From NCBI GenBank assembly GCA_026418675.1, contig JAOAAX010000010.1:24146-65369 (forward strand): a DNA stretch of 41,224 nucleotides, written 5' to 3'. Within the stretch, counting starts at the first letter, position 1, and every line of letters begins with the position of its first letter. This document shows positions 16,667-26,853 of the stretch, piece after piece. Both the position numbers and the translations under genes were made by a program. The notes beneath the pieces are model-generated. The model was not told the origin of the DNA and ran no database searches. It saw only the letters and a list, made by a program, of their open reading frames with translations. This stretch comes from Chthoniobacterales bacterium (lineage in GTDB: Bacteria > Verrucomicrobiota > Verrucomicrobiia > Chthoniobacterales > DYNR01).

Positions 16667-17434
16667 TCAAGAGGCGGAGTGAATAATATCGAGCATCTGT
16701 CGGACTGCATCTGCCATTCCAATAAATATGGCACGGCTAACGATGGAATGACCGATGTTGAGTTCCTCAATACCTGGAATTTTGCAGATTGGAGCAACAT
16801 TTTGGTAATTGAGGCCGTGACCGGCGTTAATACGTAAGCCGTAATTTTGTGCAAGCTTAGCTGCTTCGTATAAGCGTTGGAGCTCAGCGCTTTTCTCATT
16901 TGGGTCAGTAGCGTTCGCATAGCAGCCTGTGTGGAGTTCAATAAATTCTGCGCCGAGGTCTGCAGCTGCACGGATTTGATCTGGAATGGGGTCAATGAAG
17001 AGGCTGACGTGGATACCTGCTTTGCGGAGCTGTGGAATAGCCGCACGGAGGAGAGATTGGGAAGCAATGCAATCAAGTCCGCCTTCGGTTGTAACTTCGT
17101 TGCGATTTTCAGGAACGATACACACATCATCAGGAAGAAGTGTGAGCGCAAATTGAAGGATTTCCTCCGTAAGTCCCATTTCGAGGTTGAGTTTCGTGCG
17201 AACAGCTTTCCGCAGTGCAAAGAGATCGGCATCCTGCATGTGACGCCTGTCAGAACGGAGGTGGGCTGTAATACCGCTCGCCCCTGCGGACTCTGCTTCC
17301 CGAGCGGCTTGGATAGGGCAAGGTTCAGCGTTAGGATGGTTGAGCATTTCTCTATAGCGAGCCTGTCGCAAAGTGGCAACATGGTCAACATTGACTCCCA
17401 GACGAATTTTGTTAGGGATCGGCTGGCAGCTCAT
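16667..17434 (-). CDS. pdxJ: Pyridoxine 5'-phosphate synthase
   Basis: PdxJ condenses 1-deoxyxylulose 5-phosphate with 3-amino-2-oxopropyl phosphate to pyridoxine 5'-phosphate, the last ring-forming step of the DXP-dependent vitamin B6 pathway. The 255-residue length is normal. Family blocks are intact: RLGVNVDHVATLRQAR near the N-terminus, GASGITAHLRSDRRHMQD, LNLEMGLTEEIL, VCIVPENRNEVTTEGGLD, HVSLFIDPIPDQI, FIELHTGCYAN, LRINAGHGLNYQNV and EELNIGHSIVSRAIFIG. It lies 15 bases after the NAD(P)HX repair gene. A long open frame one base out of phase across the same bases is a shadow. Confidence 0.98.
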   Translation of the reverse strand: MSCQPIPNKIRLGVNVDHVATLRQARYREMLNHPNAEPCPIQAAREAESAGASGITAHLRSDRRHMQDADLFALRKAVRTKLNLEMGLTEEILQFALTLLPDDVCIVPENRNEVTTEGGLDCIASQSLLRAAIPQLRKAGIHVSLFIDPIPDQIRAAADLGAEFIELHTGCYANATDPNEKSAELQRLYEAAKLAQNYGLRINAGHGLNYQNVAPICKIPGIEELNIGHSIVSRAIFIGMADAVRQMLDIIHSAS

Positions 17435-17449
17435 AAGAAACCACGAGTT

Positions 17450-18916
17450 TTAGAATTCGCAGGAATAGAGAGAATGAAAAGCTTGGCCAAGATAGTGTGG
17501 GATATGAGTGGCTATAAGGGATTGCTCGGATTCACCGGAAGTTAGTGCAATTTCAGCTGCACGACCGCAGAGCCAAGCCCCAAGTATTGCAGCCTGAGAG
17601 GGACGCATGCTTTGTGCAACGAGACCGCCAATAACCCCTGCTAGGACATCCCCCATACCACCTGTTGCCATTCCTGGTGAACCAGTAGTATTGAAAAATA
17701 GAGGGCGCCCGGGAGCTCCAATGACAGTTCTTGCACCTTTTAAAAGGAGAACACAGGGAAATTGCTGGACAAATTCGCGAACAATGGATGGACGATCTTT
17801 AGCAGTTGGACGATAAAAGCGAGAAAATTCTCCTGGATGTGGAGTGAGTATGCGAGGACCACTGACTAAACGAAGAATTTTGGGGTGACCCCCTAAAATT
17901 TCGAAACCACCAGCATCGAGTATAATCGGAATGTTAGCCTGACGAAATACCTCGCCAACCTCATTCGTATTTTCACCAACCAGTCCAGGTCCAATAACAA
18001 GAACATCGAGATCAGCTTTGAGAATGTTGCGGTAATCTTCTTGAGGTTGAACCATTATCTCTGGAGGACACATTGCTGAAAGCAGAGGGAAGTAGTCCCT
18101 TCGTTGGAAAAGGGTAACAAGACCTGCACCGGCATGGAGTGCTCCCATCGCACAGAGAACAGCAGCACCAAAATAACCCGGAGATCCTGCAATAATTCCA
18201 ACGTGTCCGTAGTTTCCTTTGTGAGTATCGAAGTTTCTTGGCGGCAACCAAGATAAGAGTATTTGAGGGATAGACGCTTGAATGTCGGGTTCGGGCGTAG
18301 GTTCGATTTCCGGAAGAGGAACAAAAGCAATTCGGCCGACAAAGTCAGTAGCTGAGTCGGAAATATGGCTAGTCTTAATTGTGCCTATAGCGACAGTAAT
18401 GTCTGCACGGACGCATTGTGAAGCAGGCTGGCCGCTATGAGTATCAAGGCCTGTTGGAAAATCTACTGCAACAACTCTATAACCCTGGCTCTGACGGAGT
18501 TGGATAATCTCGGAAATAGCTTCTGATATGGGAGGACGAGGCTCTCCAGTAGCTCCTAAACCTAAAAGCCCATCTAATATAACCTTAGGAGAAGATGGTA
18601 GAGGTTGTGGAGGCTGGGGAGTTGCAAGGAATGTTTCATATTCGAGACGTGCAAGGGAGTTGAGTTGCTCAACTGGATAGGCAAATCGCAATTCGGCCCT
18701 CCACCCCATTGAACAAAGGTAACGAGCTGTTGCTATTGCATCGCCGGCGTTATTCCCCTTCCCACAAAAGACAAGAAGATTTCCGGGTTTGGGAAAGAAT
18801 TGGCGAATTACATTTGCTACTCCAAGAGCAGCTCGTTGCATCATCTCGGAAGCAGAAGCACCCGCAGTAAAAGCAGCTTGTTCGGCACGAATAGTTTCTT
18901 CAGCACTGCAAATCAT
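17450..18916 (-). CDS. nnrD: Bifunctional NAD(P)H-hydrate epimerase / ADP-dependent dehydratase
   Basis: This 488-residue enzyme repairs hydrated NADH and NADPH. The N-terminal epimerase half (NnrE, about 1-215) shows VFCGKGNNAGDAIATARYL, VILDGLLGLGATGEPR and VVAVDFPTGLDTHSG. The C-terminal ribokinase-like half (NnrD, about 225-488) shows HKGNYGHVGIIAGSPGYFGAAVLCAMGALHAGAGLVT, TPHPGEFSRF and GSPGMATGGMGDVLAGV, with the catalytic Asp at 423. Both activities are expected. The fused arrangement is common in bacteria (YjeF/Nnr). The gene follows dnaJ by 48 bases and precedes pdxJ by 15, so cofactor repair and B6 synthesis are read from the chaperone operon. Only three-base TTG or GTG alternatives exist near the start; ATG at 18916 is the natural choice. 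Confidence 0.95.
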   Translation of the reverse strand: MICSAEETIRAEQAAFTAGASASEMMQRAALGVANVIRQFFPKPGNLLVFCGKGNNAGDAIATARYLCSMGWRAELRFAYPVEQLNSLARLEYETFLATPQPPQPLPSSPKVILDGLLGLGATGEPRPPISEAISEIIQLRQSQGYRVVAVDFPTGLDTHSGQPASQCVRADITVAIGTIKTSHISDSATDFVGRIAFVPLPEIEPTPEPDIQASIPQILLSWLPPRNFDTHKGNYGHVGIIAGSPGYFGAAVLCAMGALHAGAGLVTLFQRRDYFPLLSAMCPPEIMVQPQEDYRNILKADLDVLVIGPGLVGENTNEVGEVFRQANIPIILDAGGFEILGGHPKILRLVSGPRILTPHPGEFSRFYRPTAKDRPSIVREFVQQFPCVLLLKGARTVIGAPGRPLFFNTTGSPGMATGGMGDVLAGVIGGLVAQSMRPSQAAILGAWLCGRAAEIALTSGESEQSLIATHIPHYLGQAFHSLYSCEF

Positions 18917-18964
18917 AGATAGTTTTTTATTTAGAAATTAAAATAAATACCTTTCTATTTTGGC

Positions 18965-20987
<2,023 letters not shown>

Positions 20988-20991
<4 letters not shown>

Positions 20992-22418
20992 AGTTTTTGG
21001 ATTGCGATAATAGTTATGTCGTCATATTGGCGTTGGTTGCCAATAAAGTTTGTAATTTCTTGGGTAGCAGATTTAACGATTTCCCGAGGACCGTTATTAG
21101 CGTTGGCTTGGATATTCTGAATAAGCCGAGCGATGCCGAACTCCATGCTATTTGCGTCGAGAGCTTCACAAGCACCATCGGTATAGAGGATAAAAGTATC
21201 GCCAGGAGCCAGCTCAATAACGGTATCCTCAATAATCCTGTCAAAAACGGGACCTTTGTCAATGCCGAGAGCCATTCCTCGAGGTAAGATTTTTTCGACT
21301 TCGAGGGTATTGCGATGGCAAAGAAGAGGCGGTTCATGACCAGCTCTCGATAAGGAGATGAACGGCTTATCTTTCTCAAGGATAGCGAAAACCATACTGA
21401 TAAACATGTCCTCTTTCATATCGGGATAGAGGAGATTGTTGACGCGCCGTAAAACTTCTGAGGGAGAGGTAGCACCGGTGGCCTGACTGCGGAGAACACT
21501 TCGGCACATAGCCATGATCAATGATGCACCTATGCCTTTCCCTGAAACATCCGCAATTACAATACCAAGCCGATTCGCATCTATCTCAATATAATCGAAG
21601 TAATCACCACTGAGCTGATGGGCAGGAATGTTTACTCCTGCAATCTCGTAGCCCTCGAAGTTTGGGGAGTAGGAAGGAAGTAGGACGCTTTGAATTTCGC
21701 GGGCAGTTTGAAGGTCTTGGTCCAAGCGCTTTTTCTCACTTGCCTGGAGGTAAATTGCCTCGTTGTAGAGAGCAAAGGCAGATTGCTCAGCAATAGTTTT
21801 GAAGAGAGAAATCTCGTCTTTACGGAATGGTGTGCTCATAGGGCCGTTTGCTAAAACTAGAATTCCCAGAATCTTTCGGCGGTATTGAAGCGGGCCGATG
21901 ATGGCAGAGTGCACCTGTAAACTTGGGTCGCGTCCATCCTGAAAAGCGATTTCCGGGCCTTGTAACACATGAACTTGGCCAGACTCCCAAACTTTGCCAA
22001 TTATTCCTTCACCACGTTTTACACTGTGAATACTAATAAAACTTTGAAGGGAATGCGGATTAGTCGGTAATTGCTCAAGTAAATGCTTGGGAAGTTCTAC
22101 GACGGGTGGACAACCATTCGAGACAAAAGCAGGAACCAGAGCAGTTTCGTTTTTGTCAACGAGATAGAGCGCTCCGCCGTGGGCTTCAAGAATTCGGATA
22201 GCTCCCTCTACAATTAAGCGGTGTAGGTCGGCCGTTCGCACTCCTTCAGAAAAAGCTTCTCCTAAACCGTGAAGGAAATCAAAGACACGAGTTTCTTCGA
22301 CTTCGAGGTCAGCACGTTCTTTTTCAAGTTCGGCCAGTTTTTTTGTAAAAGCAGCGAGAACAATTCCCAAGGCTACTAAAGTGCCGATAAAGAGGGCAAA
22401 GAAAACAAAGGTCCACAT
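20988..22418 (-). CDS. Membrane-anchored GAF - SpoIIE/RsbU-type PP2C serine phosphatase
   Basis: The product is 476 residues. A membrane segment (about 2-24) and a short coiled coil lead into a GAF sensor domain (about 40-215, including GALYLVDKNETALVPAFVSNG, GEGIIGKVWESGQVHVLQGPE and KILGILVLANG). The PP2C-type phosphatase domain (about 230-476) carries the SpoIIE-family landmarks LLPSYSPNFEGYEIAGVNIPAHQLSGDYFD, ADVSGKGIGASLIMAMCRSVLRS, LSRAGHEPPLLC and DTFILYTDGACEALD, with the metal-binding aspartates in place. Such proteins dephosphorylate anti-anti-sigma (STAS) proteins in partner switching. No anti-sigma or STAS partner adjoins it; a STAS-containing protein lies at 29405-30532. It is the first gene of the run ending at 9060. 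Confidence 0.95.
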
Positions 22419-22554
22419 TGGAGGGGGTTCGCTAGGTGGAGAAGGAATTAGTTATTGGGAGTCTTACACCACCAAAATTGCTGAGGTCAATTAAGCGATG
22501 TGCAAAGCAAAATTGAAAAAGGTGCGATCGCGATCTTTGTGTGATAGGGTGATA

Positions 22555-22572
22555 AAAGTTCAACAAAACTTT
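22555..22572 (-). terminator. Weak AT-rich hairpin after the small lipoprotein gene
   Basis: AAAGTT (22555-22560) and AACTTT (22567-22572) form a perfect six-pair inverted repeat around a 6-base loop, starting two bases past the lipoprotein gene's stop. On the minus strand the second arm continues into TTAT. It could be a weak terminator, but the stem is AT-rich, so support is low. Confidence 0.3.
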
Positions 22573-22573
22573 G

Positions 22574-22780
22574 TTAAAAAGAGTGCTTGGACTGTGAAGT
22601 AGAATCGCTTTCGATGGATGTTTGGTTAGTTGCAGACTTCTTTGTCCACTTTTTTAGCATCCGCGTATAAGGGCCTTCGACCTTTTGTGGAAAATACAAA
22701 TCGCGGCGGTTGGAAAGGGTTGTGCAGCCGATAGTGGTGAGAATTGCTGCAGCAAGCAACGTTGGAAGGAACTTCTTCAC
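22574..22780 (-). CDS. Small predicted lipoprotein
   Basis: The frame is open from a TTG at 22816, but the GTG at 22780 gives a textbook lipoprotein signal (MKKFLPTLLAAAILTTIGC), so it was chosen; the product is 68 residues. Cleavage before the cysteine would leave a mature peptide of about 50 residues starting CTTLSNRRDLYFPQKVEGPY, with a Lys-rich middle and a Ser/Thr-rich end. I do not recognise a family. It lies alone between the phosphatase operon (same strand, 155 bases downstream) and the divergent ffh. Neither start has a clear Shine-Dalgarno sequence. Its reality rests on the signal peptide. Confidence 0.6.
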   Translation of the reverse strand: MKKFLPTLLAAAILTTIGCTTLSNRRDLYFPQKVEGPYTRMLKKWTKKSATNQTSIESDSTSQSKHSF

Positions 22781-22949
22781 TCCGCTAAAAAAGCCAATGT
22801 TGCCAAAAATTGTCAATTGGAATTCAGGTTTTAGTTGGAAAAGAAAAAAATTGCCTTGCGAGGGGGAAGAGGTTTTTGCGCTTTATTGATATTTGAATAG
22901 AAAACTCACTTGCAGGGGGGTAGGAAATTGCGAAACTGAAGGAAAGGAT

Positions 22950-24302
22950 ATGTTTGAGCGGTTATCTGAAAAAATCCAACGCGTGCTGAAGGATTTGCGC
23001 GGTCAGGGAAGGATTACAGAATCAAATATTTCAAGTGCTTTGCGTGAAGTGCGGATGGCACTTTTGGATGCAGATGTCAATTATCAAGTTGCAAGGGAAT
23101 TTGTAAACACTGTTAAGCAAAAGGCATTAGGTGAGGAAGTTCTTCTCAGTGTTACGCCCGGGCAGCAGGTGGTGAAGATATTTCATGATGAGTTGGTTGC
23201 ATTGCTTAGAGGAGGCGAAAGTGGTCAAGTTCAGCAAGTTCAGATAGCACTACCAGGAAATATCCTCCTAATTGGCTTAAATGGAGCTGGCAAAACAACC
23301 ACTGCAGCCAAGTTGGGTCGTTACCTACAAAGGCAAAGTCGGCGAGTTGGACTCGTTGCATGCGACTTAGCGCGTCCTGCTGCAATCGAACAATTGGCAA
23401 CACTTGGAGAACAACTTGGACTACCAGTTTGGATTCCCCCAAAAGGAGAAAAAAACGTCATAAACAATGCAAAATCAGCTCAGGAATGGGCTAAGAGAGA
23501 AGGTTTTGATGCCACTATTTTCGATACTGCGGGCCGACAAGAAATAAATGAAGAACTCCTGGAAGAGTTGGTTAATTTGCGAAATGCGATTAATCCAAGT
23601 GAAGTCTTATTGATCTGCGACGCTGCTACCGGACAAGCTGCAGTTAATGTAGCTGAACGTTTTCACTCTGTTGTTGGAATTTCCGGCTGCATCCTCACAA
23701 AGCTCGATGGGGATGCGCGAGGTGGAGTAGCCCTTTCTTTACGCAAAGTTACAGGAGTTCCGATTAAATTCTGTGGAACAGGGGAAAAACTCGATCAGTT
23801 GGAGTTTTTCTATCCTGAGCGCTTAGCTGGCCGAATTCTGGGAATGGGCGACGTGGTAAGCTTAGTCGAAAAAGCCGCACAGGCTATAGATGAACGCGAA
23901 GCCGAAGAAATGCAACGCCGGTTAGCCTCGGCTAAATTCGATTTGAATGACTTGTTGGCTCAAATGCAATTAATAAAAAAGATGGGCCCACTTGAAAATC
24001 TTCTTGGCATGTTGCCTGGTTTAGATAAAATCCACACACTCAAAGCTGACGAACGGCAATTTCGGAGAACTGAGGCAATCATTCTCTCCATGACACCTCA
24101 GGAACGCGCAAAGCCGGAAATTATTAACGCAAGGCGGCGCCGAAGAATTGCCGCAGGCAGCGGAGTTACCCTATCTGAGGTTAACAACCTGCTGCTACAA
24201 TTTCAGCAAATGCGGAAAATGATGCGCAAAGCTGGTGGTCTGCAAAAATTGCTAAAGCGCATGAAGCATTTACCGCCAATTGCTCATTTTCCCAAATTAT
24301 AA
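22950..24302 (+). CDS. ffh: Signal recognition particle protein Ffh (SRP54)
   Basis: Ffh is the SRP GTPase that, with SRP RNA and FtsY, targets nascent membrane proteins. The frame opens at a TTG (22893), but the ATG at 22950 follows GGAAAGGAT, one of the few good Shine-Dalgarno sequences here, and starts at the conserved MFERLSEKIQ; this gives 450 residues. The N domain is followed by the GTPase domain with GLNGAGKTTTAAKLG, DTAGRQEINEEL, ILTKLDGDARGG and GTGEKLDQLEFFYPERLAGRILGMGD. The M domain shows LAQMQLIKKMGPLENLLGMLPG, the RNA-binding region INARRRRRIAAGSG and a methionine-rich end. rpsP follows 49 bases later. SRP RNA itself was not found. Confidence 0.98.
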   Translation: MFERLSEKIQRVLKDLRGQGRITESNISSALREVRMALLDADVNYQVAREFVNTVKQKALGEEVLLSVTPGQQVVKIFHDELVALLRGGESGQVQQVQIALPGNILLIGLNGAGKTTTAAKLGRYLQRQSRRVGLVACDLARPAAIEQLATLGEQLGLPVWIPPKGEKNVINNAKSAQEWAKREGFDATIFDTAGRQEINEELLEELVNLRNAINPSEVLLICDAATGQAAVNVAERFHSVVGISGCILTKLDGDARGGVALSLRKVTGVPIKFCGTGEKLDQLEFFYPERLAGRILGMGDVVSLVEKAAQAIDEREAEEMQRRLASAKFDLNDLLAQMQLIKKMGPLENLLGMLPGLDKIHTLKADERQFRRTEAIILSMTPQERAKPEIINARRRRRIAAGSGVTLSEVNNLLLQFQQMRKMMRKAGGLQKLLKRMKHLPPIAHFPKL

Positions 24303-24351
24303 ACTTTATGAAATTACCAAAAACAAAAACGACTTTTTAATCCAAAGAACT

Positions 24352-24606
24352 ATGGCAGTCTCAATTCGTCTTCGTCGTGAGGGTGCAAACAAACGCGCCC
24401 ATTATAAAATCGTTGTTGCTGATAAGCGAAGCCCACGTGATGGCAAATTTATTGAAATAATTGGCCGTTACGATCCAAAAGTCCCAGGTGAGAACTTTGT
24501 GATTGACTTGGACCGCGCCAATTATTGGCTCAAGGTTGGTGCGCAACCCTCGCAAACCGTAACAAGCATCCTCAACAAAGCTCGCAAAAAAAACATTTCC
24601 AATTGA
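24352..24606 (+). CDS. rpsP: Small ribosomal subunit protein bS16
   Basis: The longer open frame begins inside ffh; the ATG at 24352 starts the conserved MAVSIRLRREGANKRAHYKIVVADKRSPRDGKFIE, giving 84 residues, the usual length. IIGRYDP and the DLDRANYWLKVGAQPSQTV block complete the family pattern. bS16 is an early assembly protein of the 30S subunit. The ffh-rpsP-khpA order is a widespread arrangement; the usual following genes rimM, trmD and rplS are absent here. No Shine-Dalgarno sequence precedes the start (CCAAAGAACT). Confidence 0.98.
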   Translation: MAVSIRLRREGANKRAHYKIVVADKRSPRDGKFIEIIGRYDPKVPGENFVIDLDRANYWLKVGAQPSQTVTSILNKARKKNISN

Positions 24607-24693
24607 GTCAATTTTGGCAATTTTTATAAACTACCTGTATTTTTGCGCAATTTGATATGAAACAATAACATGCTGGCTTCCCGGCCATTTTAT

Positions 24694-24927
24694 ATGGAAG
24701 AATTCCTTCAATATGTTATCGGGAAATTGGCTCAGCATCCAGAAGACGCAATAATAACAAAAACCGAAAAAGCCGGTTCTGTAACTTTTCACATTTGTCT
24801 TCGAAAGAGTGATGTTGGACGAGTCATAGGCCGCGGTGGGCAGACTGTTCAAGCAATGCGTTCACTTCTACAAGCCGCTGGCCAGAAAAAAGGCATTCGA
24901 GTTTACCTAGATATCACCTCTCAGTAA
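24694..24927 (+). CDS. khpA: KhpA-type KH-domain RNA-binding protein
   Basis: This is a 77-residue single KH domain protein. The ATG at 24694 was preferred because relatives start with a short M-x-x-F/L helix matching MEEFLQYVIGKLAQHPEDA; an upstream in-frame ATG at 24670 would add eight residues (MLASRPFY), and neither has a Shine-Dalgarno sequence. The KH signature is GRVIGRGGQTVQAMRSLLQAA, with GRGG as the GxxG loop. KhpA binds RNA, often with KhpB/Jag, and influences envelope growth and translation in Gram-positive species. Its place after rpsP is the conserved one. Confidence 0.93.
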   Translation: MEEFLQYVIGKLAQHPEDAIITKTEKAGSVTFHICLRKSDVGRVIGRGGQTVQAMRSLLQAAGQKKGIRVYLDITSQ

Positions 24928-24998
24928 GTTTGGCACTACTATCTCGTTCACCAAAACGATCTAGTAATTTAGTAAATAAGATTGCTTTGCCCTCTGGA

Positions 24999-25017
24999 AT
25001 AAAAACTGGGTTTTTAT
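24999..25017. promoter_or_regulatory. Perfect 8-bp inverted repeat with 3-base loop
   Basis: ATAAAAAC (24999-25006), TGG and GTTTTTAT (25010-25017) form an exact dyad 71 bases after khpA. It could act as a weak terminator for ffh-rpsP-khpA, its T-rich arm serving as the U-tract, or as a protein-binding site ahead of the ABC permease gene. The sequence alone does not decide. Confidence 0.45.
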
Positions 25018-25042
25018 CGTCGCTACGTGTCCTTTTTTGAAG

Positions 25043-25058
25043 GTAACGTTTTTGTTAC
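25043..25058. promoter_or_regulatory. GTAAC-N6-GTTAC dyad, possible operator of the iron-type permease gene
   Basis: GTAAC (25043-25047) and GTTAC (25054-25058) are an exact inverted repeat, followed 6 bases later by a -10-like TTTATAT (25065-25071), 55 bases before the permease ATG. The dyad would cover the -35 region, a common place for a repressor. The regulator is unknown; it does not match a recognisable Fur box. Confidence 0.4.
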
Positions 25059-25125
25059 ATTCCGTTTATATGCAGGAAGATAAATTCGAGTTAGGATTGT
25101 GATTCGCACGAATAATAGCTAAAAA

Positions 25126-26820
25126 ATGAGCCGAAAGCTTGCTTGGGTTGTTTTTGGAATTACGAGTCTATTTTTTGTATTTTTTTTCCTTTGGCCAATT
25201 GCGGAAACCTTAAAAGGGGCATTTGTAAAACCATCTGGTGAGTGGACATTGGAATTTATCGTCGAAGTTTTTCGCAACCCAATCTACTTCGAGGGATTGT
25301 GGAACTCTTTTTTAATGGGCTTCTGGAGCACTTTACTTTCCTTAGCTATTGCATTGCCTCTAGCAATTATCAGCGACCGTTTCCTGTTTCCAGGCAAGAC
25401 CATATTAACAGCATTGATCTTAGTGCCCATGATTTTGCCCCCTTTTGTCGGAGCAATCGGAATCAAACAAATTTTAGGGCAGCGCGGAGCGTTAAATGCC
25501 TTCCTTGAATGGATCGGATTAGCGAATCCAAATTCACCATTTGACTGGTTAGGAGAAGGCAGAATGTTTGGAGTCATTATCATGAATGCACTTCATTTGT
25601 ATCCGATTTTTTACTTAAACATTGTTGCCGCACTAGCAAATATTGATCCTGCTATGGAGGAAGCAGCCGCAAACCTTGGCTGCACCGGTTGGCGACGTTT
25701 TCGCAAAATTACTTTACCTCTCATCATGCCAGGAATTTTCGCTGGAGGAACCATAGTTTTTATCTGGGCTTTTACGGAATTGGGGGTGCCACTAATGTTT
25801 GAATTCCATAGAGTTACCTCAGTGCAAATTTTTAATGGGATCAAAGACATTGGAGGAAATCCATTCCCCTATGCTCTTGTGGCGGTTTTGTTATTTACTA
25901 CTGTATTAATATACTTCGCAAGTAAAATGCTTTTTGGGCGACAGGGTTATGCTATGATGGCAAAAGCAACAAGCCAAGGTGGCCCACGAAATCCAGGCCT
26001 CTTTTTTGGATTATTATGCTCTTGTTTTTTTGCTTTAGTTACATTTGTAGCCATTCTGCCCCACATAGGCGTCATTCTCGTGTCCCTCTCCAATGATTGG
26101 TATGCCACGATTTTACCAAACGGATGGACATTGAAGTGGTTTGAGGATGCTTTAGGACATAGCCTTGCTCTGCCCTCCATTCAAAATAGTCTCAAATATG
26201 CAGCACTAGCCACAGTTTTGGATATTTTCTTAGGAATTTCAATTGCGTATGTTGTTGTGCGTTCAGATGTTGCTGGGCGTCAAATCCTTGATGCTATGGC
26301 AATGTTACCCCTCGCCGTGCCGGGTCTTGTTCTAGCATTCGGTTATCTCGCAATGACACAAGATGGAAAATTGTTTTCTTTCTTAAACCCAACAAATGAC
26401 CCATTAGGAATTCTGGTTATTGCTTACGCAATCCGTCGCTTGCCTTACGTCGTTCGATCTGCCGCTGCAGGTTTTCAACAAACTAGCGCTACACTCGAGG
26501 AAGCTGCTCAGAACTTAGGTTGTCCACCATTGAAAGCTCTTCGTAAAATTACTGTGCCTTTGATAGCCGCAAACCTTACTGCCGGCGCTATGCTTGCTTT
26601 TTCATTTGCCATGCTGGAAGTTTCCGATTCTCTATTACTTGCCCAAAAACAGGTGGACTATCCCATAACGAAAGCTATATATGAACTATTCCAATTACTC
26701 GGTGAAGGCCGTTACGTTGCAAGCGCTTTAGGAGTTTGGGCTATGGTTTTCTTAGCCGTTACAATTTTAGGTGCAAGCATATTACTGGGCAAAAAATTGG
26801 GGGCTCTTTTTCGCTCTTGA
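25126..26820 (+). CDS. Iron(III)-type ABC transporter permease, two fused membrane domains
   Basis: The product is 564 residues with about twelve membrane segments in two homologous halves. Each half has an EAA loop that contacts an ATPase: EEAAANLGCTGWRRFRKITLPLIMPG in the first half and EEAAQNLGCPPLKALRKITVPLIAAN in the second. This duplicated layout is typical of FbpB/SfuB/ThiP-type permeases for ferric iron or thiamine. Neither the ATPase nor a periplasmic binding protein is adjacent; khpA precedes it and the convergent hemW follows. The partners must be elsewhere. The substrate is inferred from family habit only. The start ATG at 25126 begins the first membrane helix region directly. Confidence 0.9.
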   Translation: MSRKLAWVVFGITSLFFVFFFLWPIAETLKGAFVKPSGEWTLEFIVEVFRNPIYFEGLWNSFLMGFWSTLLSLAIALPLAIISDRFLFPGKTILTALILVPMILPPFVGAIGIKQILGQRGALNAFLEWIGLANPNSPFDWLGEGRMFGVIIMNALHLYPIFYLNIVAALANIDPAMEEAAANLGCTGWRRFRKITLPLIMPGIFAGGTIVFIWAFTELGVPLMFEFHRVTSVQIFNGIKDIGGNPFPYALVAVLLFTTVLIYFASKMLFGRQGYAMMAKATSQGGPRNPGLFFGLLCSCFFALVTFVAILPHIGVILVSLSNDWYATILPNGWTLKWFEDALGHSLALPSIQNSLKYAALATVLDIFLGISIAYVVVRSDVAGRQILDAMAMLPLAVPGLVLAFGYLAMTQDGKLFSFLNPTNDPLGILVIAYAIRRLPYVVRSAAAGFQQTSATLEEAAQNLGCPPLKALRKITVPLIAANLTAGAMLAFSFAMLEVSDSLLLAQKQVDYPITKAIYELFQLLGEGRYVASALGVWAMVFLAVTILGASILLGKKLGALFRS

Positions 26821-26853
26821 ATTTTAAGGAAAGTTTTCTGCTATAAGGTTTGT

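Noticed and set aside
16663-17391. 242-codon frame overlapping pdxJ on the same strand
   Set aside because: It is one base out of phase with intact PdxJ and shows no motif.
22524-22531. GCGATCGC octamer, like the cyanobacterial HIP1 repeat
   Set aside because: I noticed only this one copy and did not make an exhaustive search; nothing else suggests a cyanobacterium, so chance is likely.
22419-22573. CIRCE (HrcA) operator for the grpE-dnaJ operon
   Set aside because: No TTAGCACTC/GAGTGCTAA pair exists upstream of the phosphatase; only a weak TTGACC-like -35 was seen.
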